NCBI RefSeq assembly: GCF_002929305.1
Contig: NZ_PJIO01000004.1
Span: 81,963 to 145,962 of the forward strand
Source: Arthrobacter sp. GMC3
GTDB taxonomy: Bacteria > Actinomycetota > Actinomycetes > Actinomycetales > Micrococcaceae
Length of the DNA stretch: 64,000 bases
Reading direction: 5' to 3'
Made by a program: the position numbers and the translations under genes
Shown: in pieces, positions 24,546 to 33,545 of the stretch
Layout: every line of letters starts with the position of its first letter
Numbering within the stretch: the stretch's first letter is position 1
Notes under the pieces: model-generated
What the model was told of the DNA's origin: nothing
The model's database searches: none
The model's input: only the letters and a program-made list of their open reading frames with translations

Positions 24546-25997
24546 GTGACGATGACGACCGTATCCGGAACCTATCCCGAACTACACCTCCTCATTGATG
24601 GACGCTGGATTTCGGTTGAGGAACGGGCAGGGATTTCCGTCGAGAATCCTGCCGATCGCAGCACGATTGGCTTGGTTCCGGTTGCTACAGACGATGACAT
24701 TGACCGGGCACTGGCCGGCGCGGATCGAGCCGCACAGATATGGCGGGACACCTCGCCTCATGAGCGGGCAGCTGTCCTCATGCGCGCAGCTGCACTCCTG
24801 CGAGAGCGCACAGACGCCATCGCCCATGCCATGACGCTGGAGAACGGCAAACCGTTCCAAGACTCTCGCGGCGAAGTCGCCTACACCGCCGACATCATGG
24901 ATTCGCTAGCGACCGATGCGCCACGACGGTTCGGCACTGTATTCCCCGGCGGGGCAGAAGATGGACGGATGCTCTTGATCTCGGAGCCTGTGGGTCCGGT
25001 GGCTGCCTTCACACCATGGAATTACCCGCTCACCGTACCTGGCCGCAAAGTTGCCGCGGCACTCGCGGCCGGCTGCCCAGTCATCATCAAGCCGGCAGAG
25101 GAGACACCGGCAAGTGCACTTGCCTTAGCGCACGCACTTGTCGACGCCGGACTACCTGACGGCGTCCTGAGTATGATGTTCGGTGACCCAGCCAAAATCT
25201 CCTCACGACTCATCGCCTCACCGGTCATCCGGAAAGTTTCTTTTACGGGATCCACACAGGTGGGCAAACATCTCGCACAGCTTGCCGGAGGGTATGCCAA
25301 GCCAGCGATGCTTGAGCTCGGCGGGCACGCCCCTGTCATCATCTTTGACGATGTTGATGTAGACAGGGTGGCGGAGCAGGCGCTCGGAGCCAAGATTCAC
25401 AACACCGGGCAGTCATGCGGGTCACCCATCCGTTTTTACGTGCATGAGTCGATCCACGACCGCTTCGTCGATAAATTCGCGGCGCTCCTGGAGAGCGTTG
25501 CAGTCGGCGAAGGATTCTCGGAGAGCACGCAAATGGGGCCACTGGCCAACGCGCGACGCTTCGATGCAATGGCGCCCCTTATTGACGATGCGGTCGCCCG
25601 GGGTGGCCGTCTTATGACCGGAGGTCGGGGCAACTCCGACGTCGGTTATTTCTGGAGCCCGACACTGATTGCCCGCGTTCCTGACAGTGCCAAAGTCATG
25701 CACGAGGAACCGTTCGGGCCTATTGCTGTCACGAGTACCTTTACGGACGAGGAAGAGGTCATAGCGAGGGCAAACGGCTTGCCCTACGGGTTGGCCGCGT
25801 ATCTTTTCACCGGCTCTGCGGACCGCGCCCTCCGGGTGCCTCACCTCCTTGATGCCGGGATGGTCAGTGTCAATCGATTCGGAGTCGGCGCCCGGGACAC
25901 CTTTTTCGGCGGCCGAAAGGAAAGCGGTTACGGCTCCGAGGGAGGCCCGGAGGCAGTCGAGGAGTACCTGGTTCGGAAGCTCATCTCTCAGGGCTAG
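24546..25997 (+). CDS. NAD(P)-dependent aldehyde dehydrogenase (succinate-semialdehyde dehydrogenase-like)
   Basis: 483 aa from GTG 24546, with AAGGAG nine bases upstream; ATG 24552 is too far from it. It has all catalytic parts of the ALDH superfamily: FTPWNYPL with the catalytic Asn, KPAEETP, the cofactor loop FTGSTQVGK, general-base Glu near 257 (LELGGHAP) and nucleophilic Cys near 291 (GQSC). The end MVSVNRFGV...FGGRKESGYG.EGG fits the GabD/ketoglutarate-semialdehyde branch. The usual SSADH motif around the Cys differs (GQSCGSPIRF), so the substrate is open; an aldehyde from sugar oxidation is likely. Controlled by the flanking operator pair. Confidence 0.88.
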   Translation: MTMTTVSGTYPELHLLIDGRWISVEERAGISVENPADRSTIGLVPVATDDDIDRALAGADRAAQIWRDTSPHERAAVLMRAAALLRERTDAIAHAMTLENGKPFQDSRGEVAYTADIMDSLATDAPRRFGTVFPGGAEDGRMLLISEPVGPVAAFTPWNYPLTVPGRKVAAALAAGCPVIIKPAEETPASALALAHALVDAGLPDGVLSMMFGDPAKISSRLIASPVIRKVSFTGSTQVGKHLAQLAGGYAKPAMLELGGHAPVIIFDDVDVDRVAEQALGAKIHNTGQSCGSPIRFYVHESIHDRFVDKFAALLESVAVGEGFSESTQMGPLANARRFDAMAPLIDDAVARGGRLMTGGRGNSDVGYFWSPTLIARVPDSAKVMHEEPFGPIAVTSTFTDEEEVIARANGLPYGLAAYLFTGSADRALRVPHLLDAGMVSVNRFGVGARDTFFGGRKESGYGSEGGPEAVEEYLVRKLISQG

Positions 25998-26111
25998 GGC
26001 CCGCTCCTCAGCTCCGGTCAGGACTCAGCTGGCCATTTCACTAGGACCTCCTTGCAATTTTTCAGTGCCATGGCGCATTGACAATCAGTTCACCAGGAAA
26101 TGGAAGAATTT

Positions 26112-27128
26112 ATGTCGGATACCTCAACGGCCATGACGGCCGCTGCATTCGCAATGGACGCCCACTTGCCGATGGCCCTCTTCGACGCCGAGAGTCAAGG
26201 GAGACTGCGTGCTCGATTGGATATGTGCAGCAGTCACCCGATCAATGACTTTGCATCAGCCGATCCAGCTATGCTGGCCGAGCTTGAAGTGCTCATTACC
26301 GGATGGGGAGCGCCGAGAATCGGTGCCTTGGAACTCGAACTTATGCCCAAGCTCCGGGCCATTTTCCATGCCGCCGGTACAGTCAAGGGCCATCTGCTCC
26401 CGGAGGTTTGGGACCGCGGAATTAGAGTGACGACTTCGGCGGCGGTGAATGCCTGGCCAGTAGCTGAGTACACAATCGGCATGATTTTGCTCGCTGGCAA
26501 GGGCGTGCTCCCGCACTTGCCGCATGAGGAAACCGCGGAGTCCTTGACTGCCCATCCGGGCAATGCGCCGGTAGGCAACTACCGCAGGACGGTCGGCATT
26601 ATTGGTGCGTCAACGGTGGGCCGGCTCGTGATTAGGCTTCTCTCCGAGTTCGATTTCGACGTCCTCCTCTACGACCCCATCATCAGTAAAGATGACCCGA
26701 TACTCGCCCTCGCCCACCAAGTCGGGCTCGATGAGCTGTTTGCCAGATCGTCGATCGTGAGCGCGCACGTCCCACTCCTGCCGAGCACGATTGGCATGGT
26801 GGGGGAGCGGGAGCTGGCTCTGCTGGCACCAGGATCCACGTTCATCAATACGGCGCGTGCGCCGATTGTCGACCAGAGGGCACTCATCGCGGCCGTGCGC
26901 AACCGAGGCATCCGGGCCATCCTTGATGTCACCGATCCGGAACCGCTACCGGAGTCGCACGTTCTTCGCACCTTGCCCGGGGTGATGCTCACCCCACATG
27001 TGGCGGGCGCCCTGGGCAATGAAGTACGACGGCTCGGGGAGAGCGTCGTGCGCGAAGTTGAGTTGTTTTCCAGGGGCTTCGAGGCGGCCTATCCCGTGAA
27101 CAAACAGGACCTTGCCGCCATGGCGTAG
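26112..27128 (+). CDS. D-isomer-specific 2-hydroxyacid dehydrogenase
   Basis: 338 aa from ATG 26112, five bases after GGAAG; ATG 26100 is too close to any ribosome site. It has a Rossmann domain with GIIGASTVGR (Ser in place of the middle Gly, a variant seen in this subgroup). The catalytic triad is visible: Arg in INTARAPIVD, Glu in DVTDPEPLPE and His in TPHVAGA. It reduces a 2-keto acid or oxidises a D-2-hydroxy acid with NAD(H). The preceding 114-bp gap has a weak palindrome-like half-site (GGCGCATT) next to TTGACA at 26078. It probably acts in the same pathway as the aldehyde dehydrogenase. Confidence 0.88.
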   Translation: MSDTSTAMTAAAFAMDAHLPMALFDAESQGRLRARLDMCSSHPINDFASADPAMLAELEVLITGWGAPRIGALELELMPKLRAIFHAAGTVKGHLLPEVWDRGIRVTTSAAVNAWPVAEYTIGMILLAGKGVLPHLPHEETAESLTAHPGNAPVGNYRRTVGIIGASTVGRLVIRLLSEFDFDVLLYDPIISKDDPILALAHQVGLDELFARSSIVSAHVPLLPSTIGMVGERELALLAPGSTFINTARAPIVDQRALIAAVRNRGIRAILDVTDPEPLPESHVLRTLPGVMLTPHVAGALGNEVRRLGESVVREVELFSRGFEAAYPVNKQDLAAMA

Positions 27129-27162
27129 CCGCCGCAGCCGGACCACCTATGAAAGCCGTATG

Positions 27163-27176
27163 GGAATACGCATTCC
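27163..27176. promoter_or_regulatory. Operator-like palindrome before the sugar ABC importer
   Basis: GGAATACGCATTCC differs from the perfect palindrome GGAATGCGCATTCC by one base. It is the third copy in the locus, 92 bp before the binding-protein start, and links the importer to the same LacI-type regulator as the aldehyde dehydrogenase. Confidence 0.6.
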
Positions 27177-27267
27177 GATGCTCTTGGATGTGTTGACCAA
27201 GCCCACACGCCAGCAAGGCAAGCACCACAATAGCTGCACCAAAAACCCATCAAAGGAGATGCCCAAA

Positions 27268-28584
27268 ATGAAAAGACGTGCCCTACTATCGGTTGCCGCA
27301 TCCCTCGGCGCTTCGCTCGCCGTCGGAACCCTAATTAGCGGTTGCAGTACAAATTCTCCGTCCAGCTCGGGAGGCAGCAGCGGGCCCGTGGATCTTACTT
27401 TCGTTTCGTGGGACCCCCACATGGACTCGATCGTTAACATCTGGAACGCCGCAAATCCGGACATCCATGTCTCCCTTGTGGTGCCAAGCCAAGGAGCGGA
27501 TGAGCTTGTCACGAAATTCATCACGCAGAACAAAGCCGGAGCCAACCCCGACATCGTCAAGGTTGAGTACCAATCGCTGCCAGCTCTTATCTCAAACAGC
27601 GTCGTCGTCGATATTGGGGGATACGTCCCAGACATAGCGTCAAAGTTCGATGCCTCAGCACTTGCCCAAGTGAAGTTCGAAGAAAAAATCTACGGTGTTC
27701 CGCAGGATTTTGCCCCACTCGTCTTCTTCTACCGCAAGGATGTCCTGGACTCGCTGGGCCTGAAAGTTCCCACTTCCTGGGATGAGTACGCCCAAGTTGC
27801 ACGCGCAGTAAATGCGGCAAACCCCAAGCAGTTCCTGGGTACTTTCAGCGGTGGAGACCCAGGCTGGTTCGCAGGTCTTTCTCAGCAGGCCGGAGCCAAT
27901 TGGTGGAGCACCAAGGACGGCACGTGGACAGTCGCCGTGAACGACAAGGCGAGCACAAAGGTAGCCGACTACTGGGAGGGCTTAGTTAAAGAGGGCGTCA
28001 TCAAACGTGACCCGTTTTGGTCCACGCAGTGGAGTGCGGAGATGAATGACGGAACGCTGGTCGGTTGGATCAGTGCCGCATGGGCACCAGCCCAGCTCCC
28101 CAACATCGCAGCTGACACGGCTGGGAAGTGGGCCGCGGCTCCGCTTCCTGCCTGGAAAGCTGGTGACGCCACAACGGGAATCTGGGGCGGGGCGGCGATG
28201 GCCGTGACAACCAACTCCAAGCACCCCGAACAATCCGCAAAGTTCTTGGACTGGCTCAATACCAGCGAGGAGGCGCTTGCCGCGCAGATAAAAACAATCA
28301 ATATCTATCCTGCGGCCACCAAAGGACGATCGCTGCCTGAACTCGACAAGCCGCCAGTATTCATGTCGAACCAGCCCGACTATTACAAGATGATTGGCCA
28401 AATCGCCCCGAGCGCTCGAAGTTTCGACATCTGGGGACCGAACGCAACGCTTACCTTTGGTGCCTACCGAGATGGCTTCTCTACAGCATTGCAGAACGGC
28501 ACCTCACTGAGCGCCGCACTCACTTCCATGCAAAAGACCACAGTCGATGACATGACGAAGCTGGGCTTCACCCTCTCCAAGTAG
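27268..28584 (+). CDS. Sugar ABC transporter substrate-binding lipoprotein (family 1)
   Basis: 438 aa from ATG 27268, with AAAGGAG about ten bases upstream; longer in-frame starts lie across the operator. The lipoprotein signal ends in LISGC. The body is an extracellular sugar-binding protein: LTFVSWDPHMDSIVNIWNAANP near 45, the NPDIVKVEYQSLP block near 95, GVPQDFAPLVFFYRKDVLDSLGL, and EQSAKFLDWLNTSEEA. First gene of a three-gene importer with no ATPase of its own; a shared MsiK-type ATPase elsewhere would be expected. The sugar is unknown. Confidence 0.9.
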   Translation: MKRRALLSVAASLGASLAVGTLISGCSTNSPSSSGGSSGPVDLTFVSWDPHMDSIVNIWNAANPDIHVSLVVPSQGADELVTKFITQNKAGANPDIVKVEYQSLPALISNSVVVDIGGYVPDIASKFDASALAQVKFEEKIYGVPQDFAPLVFFYRKDVLDSLGLKVPTSWDEYAQVARAVNAANPKQFLGTFSGGDPGWFAGLSQQAGANWWSTKDGTWTVAVNDKASTKVADYWEGLVKEGVIKRDPFWSTQWSAEMNDGTLVGWISAAWAPAQLPNIAADTAGKWAAAPLPAWKAGDATTGIWGGAAMAVTTNSKHPEQSAKFLDWLNTSEEALAAQIKTINIYPAATKGRSLPELDKPPVFMSNQPDYYKMIGQIAPSARSFDIWGPNATLTFGAYRDGFSTALQNGTSLSAALTSMQKTTVDDMTKLGFTLSK

Positions 28585-28611
28585 TTACCCGCCGGCGCTA
28601 AGGATTAGACA

Positions 28612-29568
28612 ATGACGACAGCCACTGAAAAGCCAAGCACTGTTCTGGATAGTGACAGACGTACCTCGAACCGCTTGTTGCCACCCAAGCGCAAGAAACT
28701 GCGTTCGAGCGCACTGCCGGTGTTCCTTGTCATGCCAGCAGTTGTGCTCATGGCCATCATCACTGTCGCCCCGGCAATTTACGCCTTCGTGCTCAGCTTC
28801 ATGGGCAGGAAGGTGACCGGGGGACTTCTGGGCGGTGGCACCCAGGAGATCTTTGTCGGATTGAACAACTATGTAGCAGCGCTGACGGACTCGGAGTTTT
28901 GGGCCAGCATCACAAGGATGTTGACGGTCGCGGTGGTGGGAGTGCCAGCAACACTTATCCTCGCGACCGTCTTCGCCCTTTGTCTTGATGCGAAACGCGC
29001 GAGGCTGACAGGTTTTACTCGTATTGCGATTTTCATCCCCTACGCAGTTCCTGGCGTAGTGGCCTCTCTGCTGTGGGGATTCCTTTACATGCCAGCGACG
29101 AGCCCGATCGGCGGCGGCGTAATCGACTACTTCGGTTCGACGACGATCTTCTTTTCGGTAGCGAACATCGCCGTGTGGGGCGTGGTCGGATTCAACATGA
29201 TCATCCTCTACACGGCCATTCGGGGACTCCCGGCCGAGCTGTACGACGCCGCCCAGCTTGACGGGGCATCCGAGCTGCAGATTGCACTGAAGATCAAGCT
29301 CCCCCTCATTCGACCAGCGCTGGTGATGTGTGGGCTGTTCTCTGTGCTGGGGGCGCTGCAGCTGTTCAACGAACCAACAACTCTCCGCCCCCTTGCCAAT
29401 GCCATCACCTCAAGCTGGGTACCGCTGATGAAGGTCTACAGCGACGCATTCGTTACCAACAACATCTACCAGGGGGCGGCCTCCGCTCTTCTGCTCGTGG
29501 CCCTGACTGTTGGCGCGACCGTCGTCGTGAATGCGGTCGGCAGGCGCCTCGGAAAGGCAAACAAGTGA
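28612..29568 (+). CDS. Sugar ABC transporter permease, MalF/UgpA type
   Basis: 318 aa. A cytoplasmic N-terminal tail, then six membrane helices. The coupling loop is ELYDAAQLDGASELQIALKIKLPLIRP, the standard EAA motif of sugar permeases. Segments IFIPYAVPGVVASLLWGFLY and LFNEPTTL are typical of the MalF-like partner. It overlaps the next permease by 4 bp. Confidence 0.92.
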   Translation: MTTATEKPSTVLDSDRRTSNRLLPPKRKKLRSSALPVFLVMPAVVLMAIITVAPAIYAFVLSFMGRKVTGGLLGGGTQEIFVGLNNYVAALTDSEFWASITRMLTVAVVGVPATLILATVFALCLDAKRARLTGFTRIAIFIPYAVPGVVASLLWGFLYMPATSPIGGGVIDYFGSTTIFFSVANIAVWGVVGFNMIILYTAIRGLPAELYDAAQLDGASELQIALKIKLPLIRPALVMCGLFSVLGALQLFNEPTTLRPLANAITSSWVPLMKVYSDAFVTNNIYQGAASALLLVALTVGATVVVNAVGRRLGKANK

Positions 29569-30434
29569 GCACTCTCCAATACTCTTCAGTTGGCGCTTCG
29601 AAGCGTATCAACCTCATTCCGACGCTGGTCCTGTTCGTAGGTGCGGCTTACTGCATCTTGCCGGTGCTGTGGATTCTCATCGCCTCGACCAAGTCGAAAT
29701 CCGAACTTTTCAACACGGCCGCCTACCTGCCCTCCTTCAACGGAGGGCTGTGGGAAAATCTCACCGGCCTGTTCGCCTATCGTGACGGGATCTTTCTGCG
29801 GTGGGCAGGAAACTCGGTCATTTACGCCGTCGGCGGGGGGCTTCTCTCGACCGTGATCGCTGCCTCTGCCGGGTACGCGCTGGCGAAGTACAGCTTTCGA
29901 GGCAGCAAGCTCACCTTTCGCTTGATAGTGGCGGGTGTTCTACTGCCCTCCATCATGCTCGCGATCCCTCAGTACCTCCTGCTGGCTCAATTCGGCCTCA
30001 CCAACAGCTACTTTTCAGTGCTGCTGCCACTCGTCGTGAGCCCGTTCGCGATCTACCTGTGCAAAATTTACGCCGAATCATCCGTTCCAGACGAGATCAT
30101 GGAGGCTGCCCGCATCGACGGTGGCAGCGAGTTCCGCATTTTCGTCTCGGTGGGGCTGCGCATGATGACACCAGCGCTGGTAACGGTGTTCCTGCTGCAG
30201 TTCATCGGCATCTGGAACAATTTCCTGCTGCCGTTCATCATGCTCAGTGATGACAAGCTCTACCCCCTGACACTCGGTCTCTACGGGATGCTCCGCGTCA
30301 GCGGCGGACAAGCAGCGCTTTACTCCCTCGTAATTACCGGAGCGCTGGTATCAATTATCCCCGTAGTAGCCCTCTTCCTTTCCCTGCAGCGCTACTGGCG
30401 CATCGACATGCTCAGCGGTGGAGTCAAGAGCTAA
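29565..30434 (+). CDS. Sugar ABC transporter permease, MalG/UgpE type
   Basis: 289 aa from GTG 29565, which overlaps the previous stop (GTGA); a longer in-frame start lies within the preceding gene. Six helices. Its EAA loop is EIMEAARIDGGSEFRIFVSVGLRMMTPAL. WNNFLLPFIMLSDDKLYPLTLGL and the C-terminal LQRYWRIDMLSGGVKS are signature features of the MalG group. Last gene of the importer; it converges on the MFS gene with 76 bp between and no obvious terminator. Confidence 0.92.
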   Translation: MSTLQYSSVGASKRINLIPTLVLFVGAAYCILPVLWILIASTKSKSELFNTAAYLPSFNGGLWENLTGLFAYRDGIFLRWAGNSVIYAVGGGLLSTVIAASAGYALAKYSFRGSKLTFRLIVAGVLLPSIMLAIPQYLLLAQFGLTNSYFSVLLPLVVSPFAIYLCKIYAESSVPDEIMEAARIDGGSEFRIFVSVGLRMMTPALVTVFLLQFIGIWNNFLLPFIMLSDDKLYPLTLGLYGMLRVSGGQAALYSLVITGALVSIIPVVALFLSLQRYWRIDMLSGGVKS

Positions 30435-30510
30435 GTGGCTCCGCGTCTTCGAAGGACTTGTCTTCGCCAACGCCCATGGACAGGCTCTCAACTCGGCAAC
30501 GGCCCCTAGC

Positions 30511-31770
30511 CTAGCCTCCATGGGTGCTTTCCGAAACTGGAATGGGGGAGGCGTTCTCGGGTGGCTTGGCTTTGCCGCTGAGAACCCCCGCAAGCGCGAC
30601 GGCGAGGATTCCGGCGAGTGGGACGACGAGGAGCCCGGCTCGCAGACCCGCAGTGTCGGCGATGAGCCCGACAATCGGCGGTGAAAGCAGGAAGCCAAGC
30701 CGCATCAGCCAGGAGACAAGGGTGACACCTGTGCCTGCTCGGAGGCCAGGAAGTTCGTCGGCTTCCTGCATGGCTGCGGGGACAAGAGTAGCTACGCCGA
30801 AGCCGGCGGCGGCAAAGCCAAGTACGGTTCCGGGGATCGAGGGTGCAATCAGGGCAGCACCCATTCCAACTGCTGCTATGAGTCCACCGGCGCGGGCGAC
30901 ACTTTGCTGTCCGAACCGATCGACCAGACGGTCTCCGATAAGCCGTCCAACGAATTGGGCTCCCACCAGAGCGATAAAGCCTGTCGCGGCGATTGCCGCG
31001 GGCGCCCCCAGCTCGCCGCCGAGATAGACGGCGGCCCAGGTTGAACCCGCATCTTCGACCAGCGTTCCTGCAATGGCGATGATGACCAGGGCAATAACCG
31101 TGATGGTGAGGCGTGGACTGAAGAGGCCGCGCAAGCGCACAGCTGGGGCCTTCTCCGTTGTGGCAGCCGCGAGAGTTGCGTCCTCATCTTTGCCTGGGAG
31201 GCAGTAGCGGAGCGCGATCAGGGCGACGGTGGCCAAGAGTGCGGCGGCAATGGAAAGGTGAATGGAGCGGGGAATGCCCAGCGCGATCGCGGCAGCAGCC
31301 ATTGCGCCGCCGAGCACGGCTCCGATGGACCAGATCGCATGGAAAGAGTTAATGATCGACCGGCCGAAGCGGCGTTGAACACGCAATCCGTGGGTGTTCT
31401 GGGCGACATCGGTGATCGCATCCATCGCCCCAGCAAACAGGAGCGCTCCGACGAAGAGAGGGAGCGATGGCGCGAAGCCGGCGAGCACCGTGCCCAGCGC
31501 GGTGAGGATCGTGCCGACTACGGCGGCCCGGGCGGAGCCGAGCCTGCGGATCAGGGTCCCCGCCGCGAGCCCGGCCACAATGGCGCCAGCAGGGAACGCC
31601 GCAATGGCCAGGCCGTAAGCGGCATTGTCCAGAGCGAGATCGGCTTTGATGCCAGGGAAGCGGGGGATGATGTTTGCGAACAGGGCACCATTGGTCAGAA
31701 AGAGGGCGGCAACGGCGATGCGCGCGCGGCGGACTTCTGTGGTGGGCGGTGGAGAGTGCATTCGATTCAT
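30511..31770 (-). CDS. Major facilitator superfamily transporter
   Basis: 419 aa, start ATG 31770 with GAAAGG six bases upstream. Twelve predicted membrane helices, with the MFS motif-A-like loop GTLIRRLGSARAAVVG between helices 2 and 3. NGALFANIIPRFPGIKADL at helix 1 is seen in a large group of uncharacterised MFS proteins (FucP/YbjJ-like). Downstream gene of a minus-strand pair with the HAD gene (47 bp apart). Substrate unknown. Confidence 0.85.
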   Translation of the reverse strand: MNRMHSPPPTTEVRRARIAVAALFLTNGALFANIIPRFPGIKADLALDNAAYGLAIAAFPAGAIVAGLAAGTLIRRLGSARAAVVGTILTALGTVLAGFAPSLPLFVGALLFAGAMDAITDVAQNTHGLRVQRRFGRSIINSFHAIWSIGAVLGGAMAAAAIALGIPRSIHLSIAAALLATVALIALRYCLPGKDEDATLAAATTEKAPAVRLRGLFSPRLTITVIALVIIAIAGTLVEDAGSTWAAVYLGGELGAPAAIAATGFIALVGAQFVGRLIGDRLVDRFGQQSVARAGGLIAAVGMGAALIAPSIPGTVLGFAAAGFGVATLVPAAMQEADELPGLRAGTGVTLVSWLMRLGFLLSPPIVGLIADTAGLRAGLLVVPLAGILAVALAGVLSGKAKPPENASPIPVSESTHGG

Positions 31771-31816
31771 GGGTTGCCTTTCGAGAGGCTTTCGAGTGTG
31801 GCTATGGGGCTAGTTG

Positions 31817-32476
31817 TCAAAGTCGGGCCCGCAGGCGAGGCAAGGGTCGTAGCTTTGAGCGGCGCTCCTTGCTGGTAGGCAAGAAGTCGATGCCGCGCAG
31901 CAAAGTGAGGAGATCTTCGGCTGTGGTGAAGTGATGGGTCTGAATTCCTCGGGCTTGGGCTGCGCGCAGGTTCTCCTGGCGATCATCGATGAACAGTGTT
32001 TCCTCCGGCGTCCTTTCTGCTCGTGACAGTGCGACGGCGAAGATTTCCTCCGATGGTTTCGTCAACCGCAGCTGGGCGCTGAAGAGCAGCGTTGAGAAGG
32101 TTTGCTTCATTACCGCCCACTGGCCGATCTCCCTAGCGAGATCATTCGGCGCGTTCGACAACAGCGTCAAATGGGCACCCCTTCGATGTGCATCCCGCAG
32201 CGCATTAATCGTCGCGAAGTTCAGATGTGTCCAGCTCTCGAGGTCCCGCCGCCGGAGCTCCATGAGTTCGGATGCACGCACGGACCGGCCGATGACTTTT
32301 TCCCAATACTCATGAGCGGACTGGCCTCTGTCGTAGGGCTCACGGAAAGCCCAATACCGTTCCCGGAACACATCGACAGGGATGCAAACCAGATCGGCCA
32401 TCTCCTTGACCGTGACCGCGGGCTGCGCCGCACTGATCACTTCCCCGAAGTCAACAAGCAGATGCTTCGTCACCAC
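31817..32476 (-). CDS. HAD-superfamily hydrolase (HAD-IA, phosphoglycolate-phosphatase-like)
   Basis: 219 aa from GTG 32476, where GGAAAGG is nine bases upstream. A longer in-frame extension reaches into the divergent promoter region and looks non-coding. HAD motif I is LLVDFGEVI: the second, acid-base Asp of the usual DxDxT is replaced (VDFGEV), so phosphatase activity may be altered, as in several HAD-IA proteins. Motif II is LTLLSNAPND, Lys is in LTKPSEEIF, and motif IV is LFIDDRQENL. The cap domain is helical. Divergent from the DeoR gene and upstream of the MFS gene. Confidence 0.8.
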   Translation of the reverse strand: MVTKHLLVDFGEVISAAQPAVTVKEMADLVCIPVDVFRERYWAFREPYDRGQSAHEYWEKVIGRSVRASELMELRRRDLESWTHLNFATINALRDAHRRGAHLTLLSNAPNDLAREIGQWAVMKQTFSTLLFSAQLRLTKPSEEIFAVALSRAERTPEETLFIDDRQENLRAAQARGIQTHHFTTAEDLLTLLRGIDFLPTSKERRSKLRPLPRLRARL

Positions 32477-32521
32477 AATCAACCGCCTTTCCAAGCCGCA
32501 CCATACGACAGAACATTCATG

Positions 32522-32531
32522 ATACATGTAT
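32522..32531. promoter_or_regulatory. Candidate operator in the HAD/DeoR divergent region
   Basis: ATACATGTAT is a perfect 10-bp palindrome, with TTCAT and ATGAA repeats around it (32516-32534). It sits 45 bp upstream of the HAD start in an AT-rich patch of the 219-bp divergent region. It could be bound by the DeoR protein or by another repressor. No other copy was noticed. Confidence 0.3.
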
Positions 32532-32695
32532 GAACGAACATTAGAAATGTGCGAAGTACGGTCGGGGGCATATTCTGTCGGACTCAGGGCGATGAGTGGG
32601 CTAACTTTTGTTAGCGCGTGCAGCAAGAATGCGCTGAATGTAAGGCATATTTCCGCAGAGACTTCAAATGAACATTTTCCGTGTATGTTTGGAGC

Positions 32696-33454
32696 ATGAG
32701 TGGAAACACCAGGCATGAAGCCATCCTCGAAACACTTCAGTCGCGTGGCCGCGTGGAGGTCTCCGAAGTGGCGTCCGCGTTCTCGGTTTCCGAGGTCACG
32801 GTCCGCCGAGACCTCGACCAACTCGCCCGAGCCGGCATCCTTCGCCGCGTGCGCGGTGGAGCGGTGAGCGTGCGAATGCGCGGGGAAGGCCTGCCCTACG
32901 CTATGCGCCGGCTCGAGAACGCCACGGCGAAGGAGCGGATCGGTGCTGCAGCTGCCGCCCTGGTCGTCGATGGCGAGGCTGTGTGTGTAGACAGCGGAAC
33001 CACGGCAACCGAGGTTGCCCGTCATCTGGCTACCCGCCGCCTGACGGTCATGCCATTCAGCGTCCAGGCATTGGAAGTCTTGGCCGGAAGCCCAAGCGCA
33101 CGCGTTATTCTCCCCGGGGGTTCGGTGAATCCCGAAGAGGGTTCGATCGTGGGCCCCCTTGTTGAGCAGTCACTCCGCGGGCTCCGTTTCGACACGATCT
33201 TCCTCAGCTGCTGCGGTGCCTCGATTGACGACGGCGTCACGGCACACGACCTCGAGGATGCGGCCGCAAAACGTGCAATGATCGGCGCCGGACGCCGAAT
33301 CGTGCTCATTGCTGAAGGTGCGAAGTTCACTCGATCGGCAATGTCCATAACGTGCAGCCTCCATGACATCGACGTCGTCGTTACCGACGAGACGGCCCCC
33401 GCTGAAGTGCTTGATGAACTCCGGGCCATGGGAGTCGAAGTCATCACCGTCTGA
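32696..33454 (+). CDS. DeoR-family transcriptional regulator
   Basis: 252 aa from ATG 32696; GTG 32681 is an in-frame alternative and neither has a well-spaced ribosome site. The N-terminal DeoR helix-turn-helix is VEVSEVASAFSVSEVTVRRDL near residues 20-42. The C-terminal sensor has CVDSGTTATEVARHL, the phosphosugar-binding D-S-G-T-T motif, and LIAEGAKF. DeoR proteins usually respond to a sugar phosphate. It likely controls the MFS gene downstream and perhaps the divergent HAD/MFS pair. Confidence 0.9.
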   Translation: MSGNTRHEAILETLQSRGRVEVSEVASAFSVSEVTVRRDLDQLARAGILRRVRGGAVSVRMRGEGLPYAMRRLENATAKERIGAAAAALVVDGEAVCVDSGTTATEVARHLATRRLTVMPFSVQALEVLAGSPSARVILPGGSVNPEEGSIVGPLVEQSLRGLRFDTIFLSCCGASIDDGVTAHDLEDAAAKRAMIGAGRRIVLIAEGAKFTRSAMSITCSLHDIDVVVTDETAPAEVLDELRAMGVEVITV

Positions 33455-33545
33455 CGCCGGTACTCGCTCATCTGGAGAATTCAATGAAGACCGTCTCACA
33501 GTGGTCCGACCACCACACTCATGGCAAATATTCAGGAGCCGCCCA

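Noticed and set aside
32477..33025. N-terminal extension of the HAD gene
   Set aside because: The frame is open by chance across the divergent regulatory region and the DeoR gene; it has no HAD homology before GTG 32476, where a good ribosome site lies.
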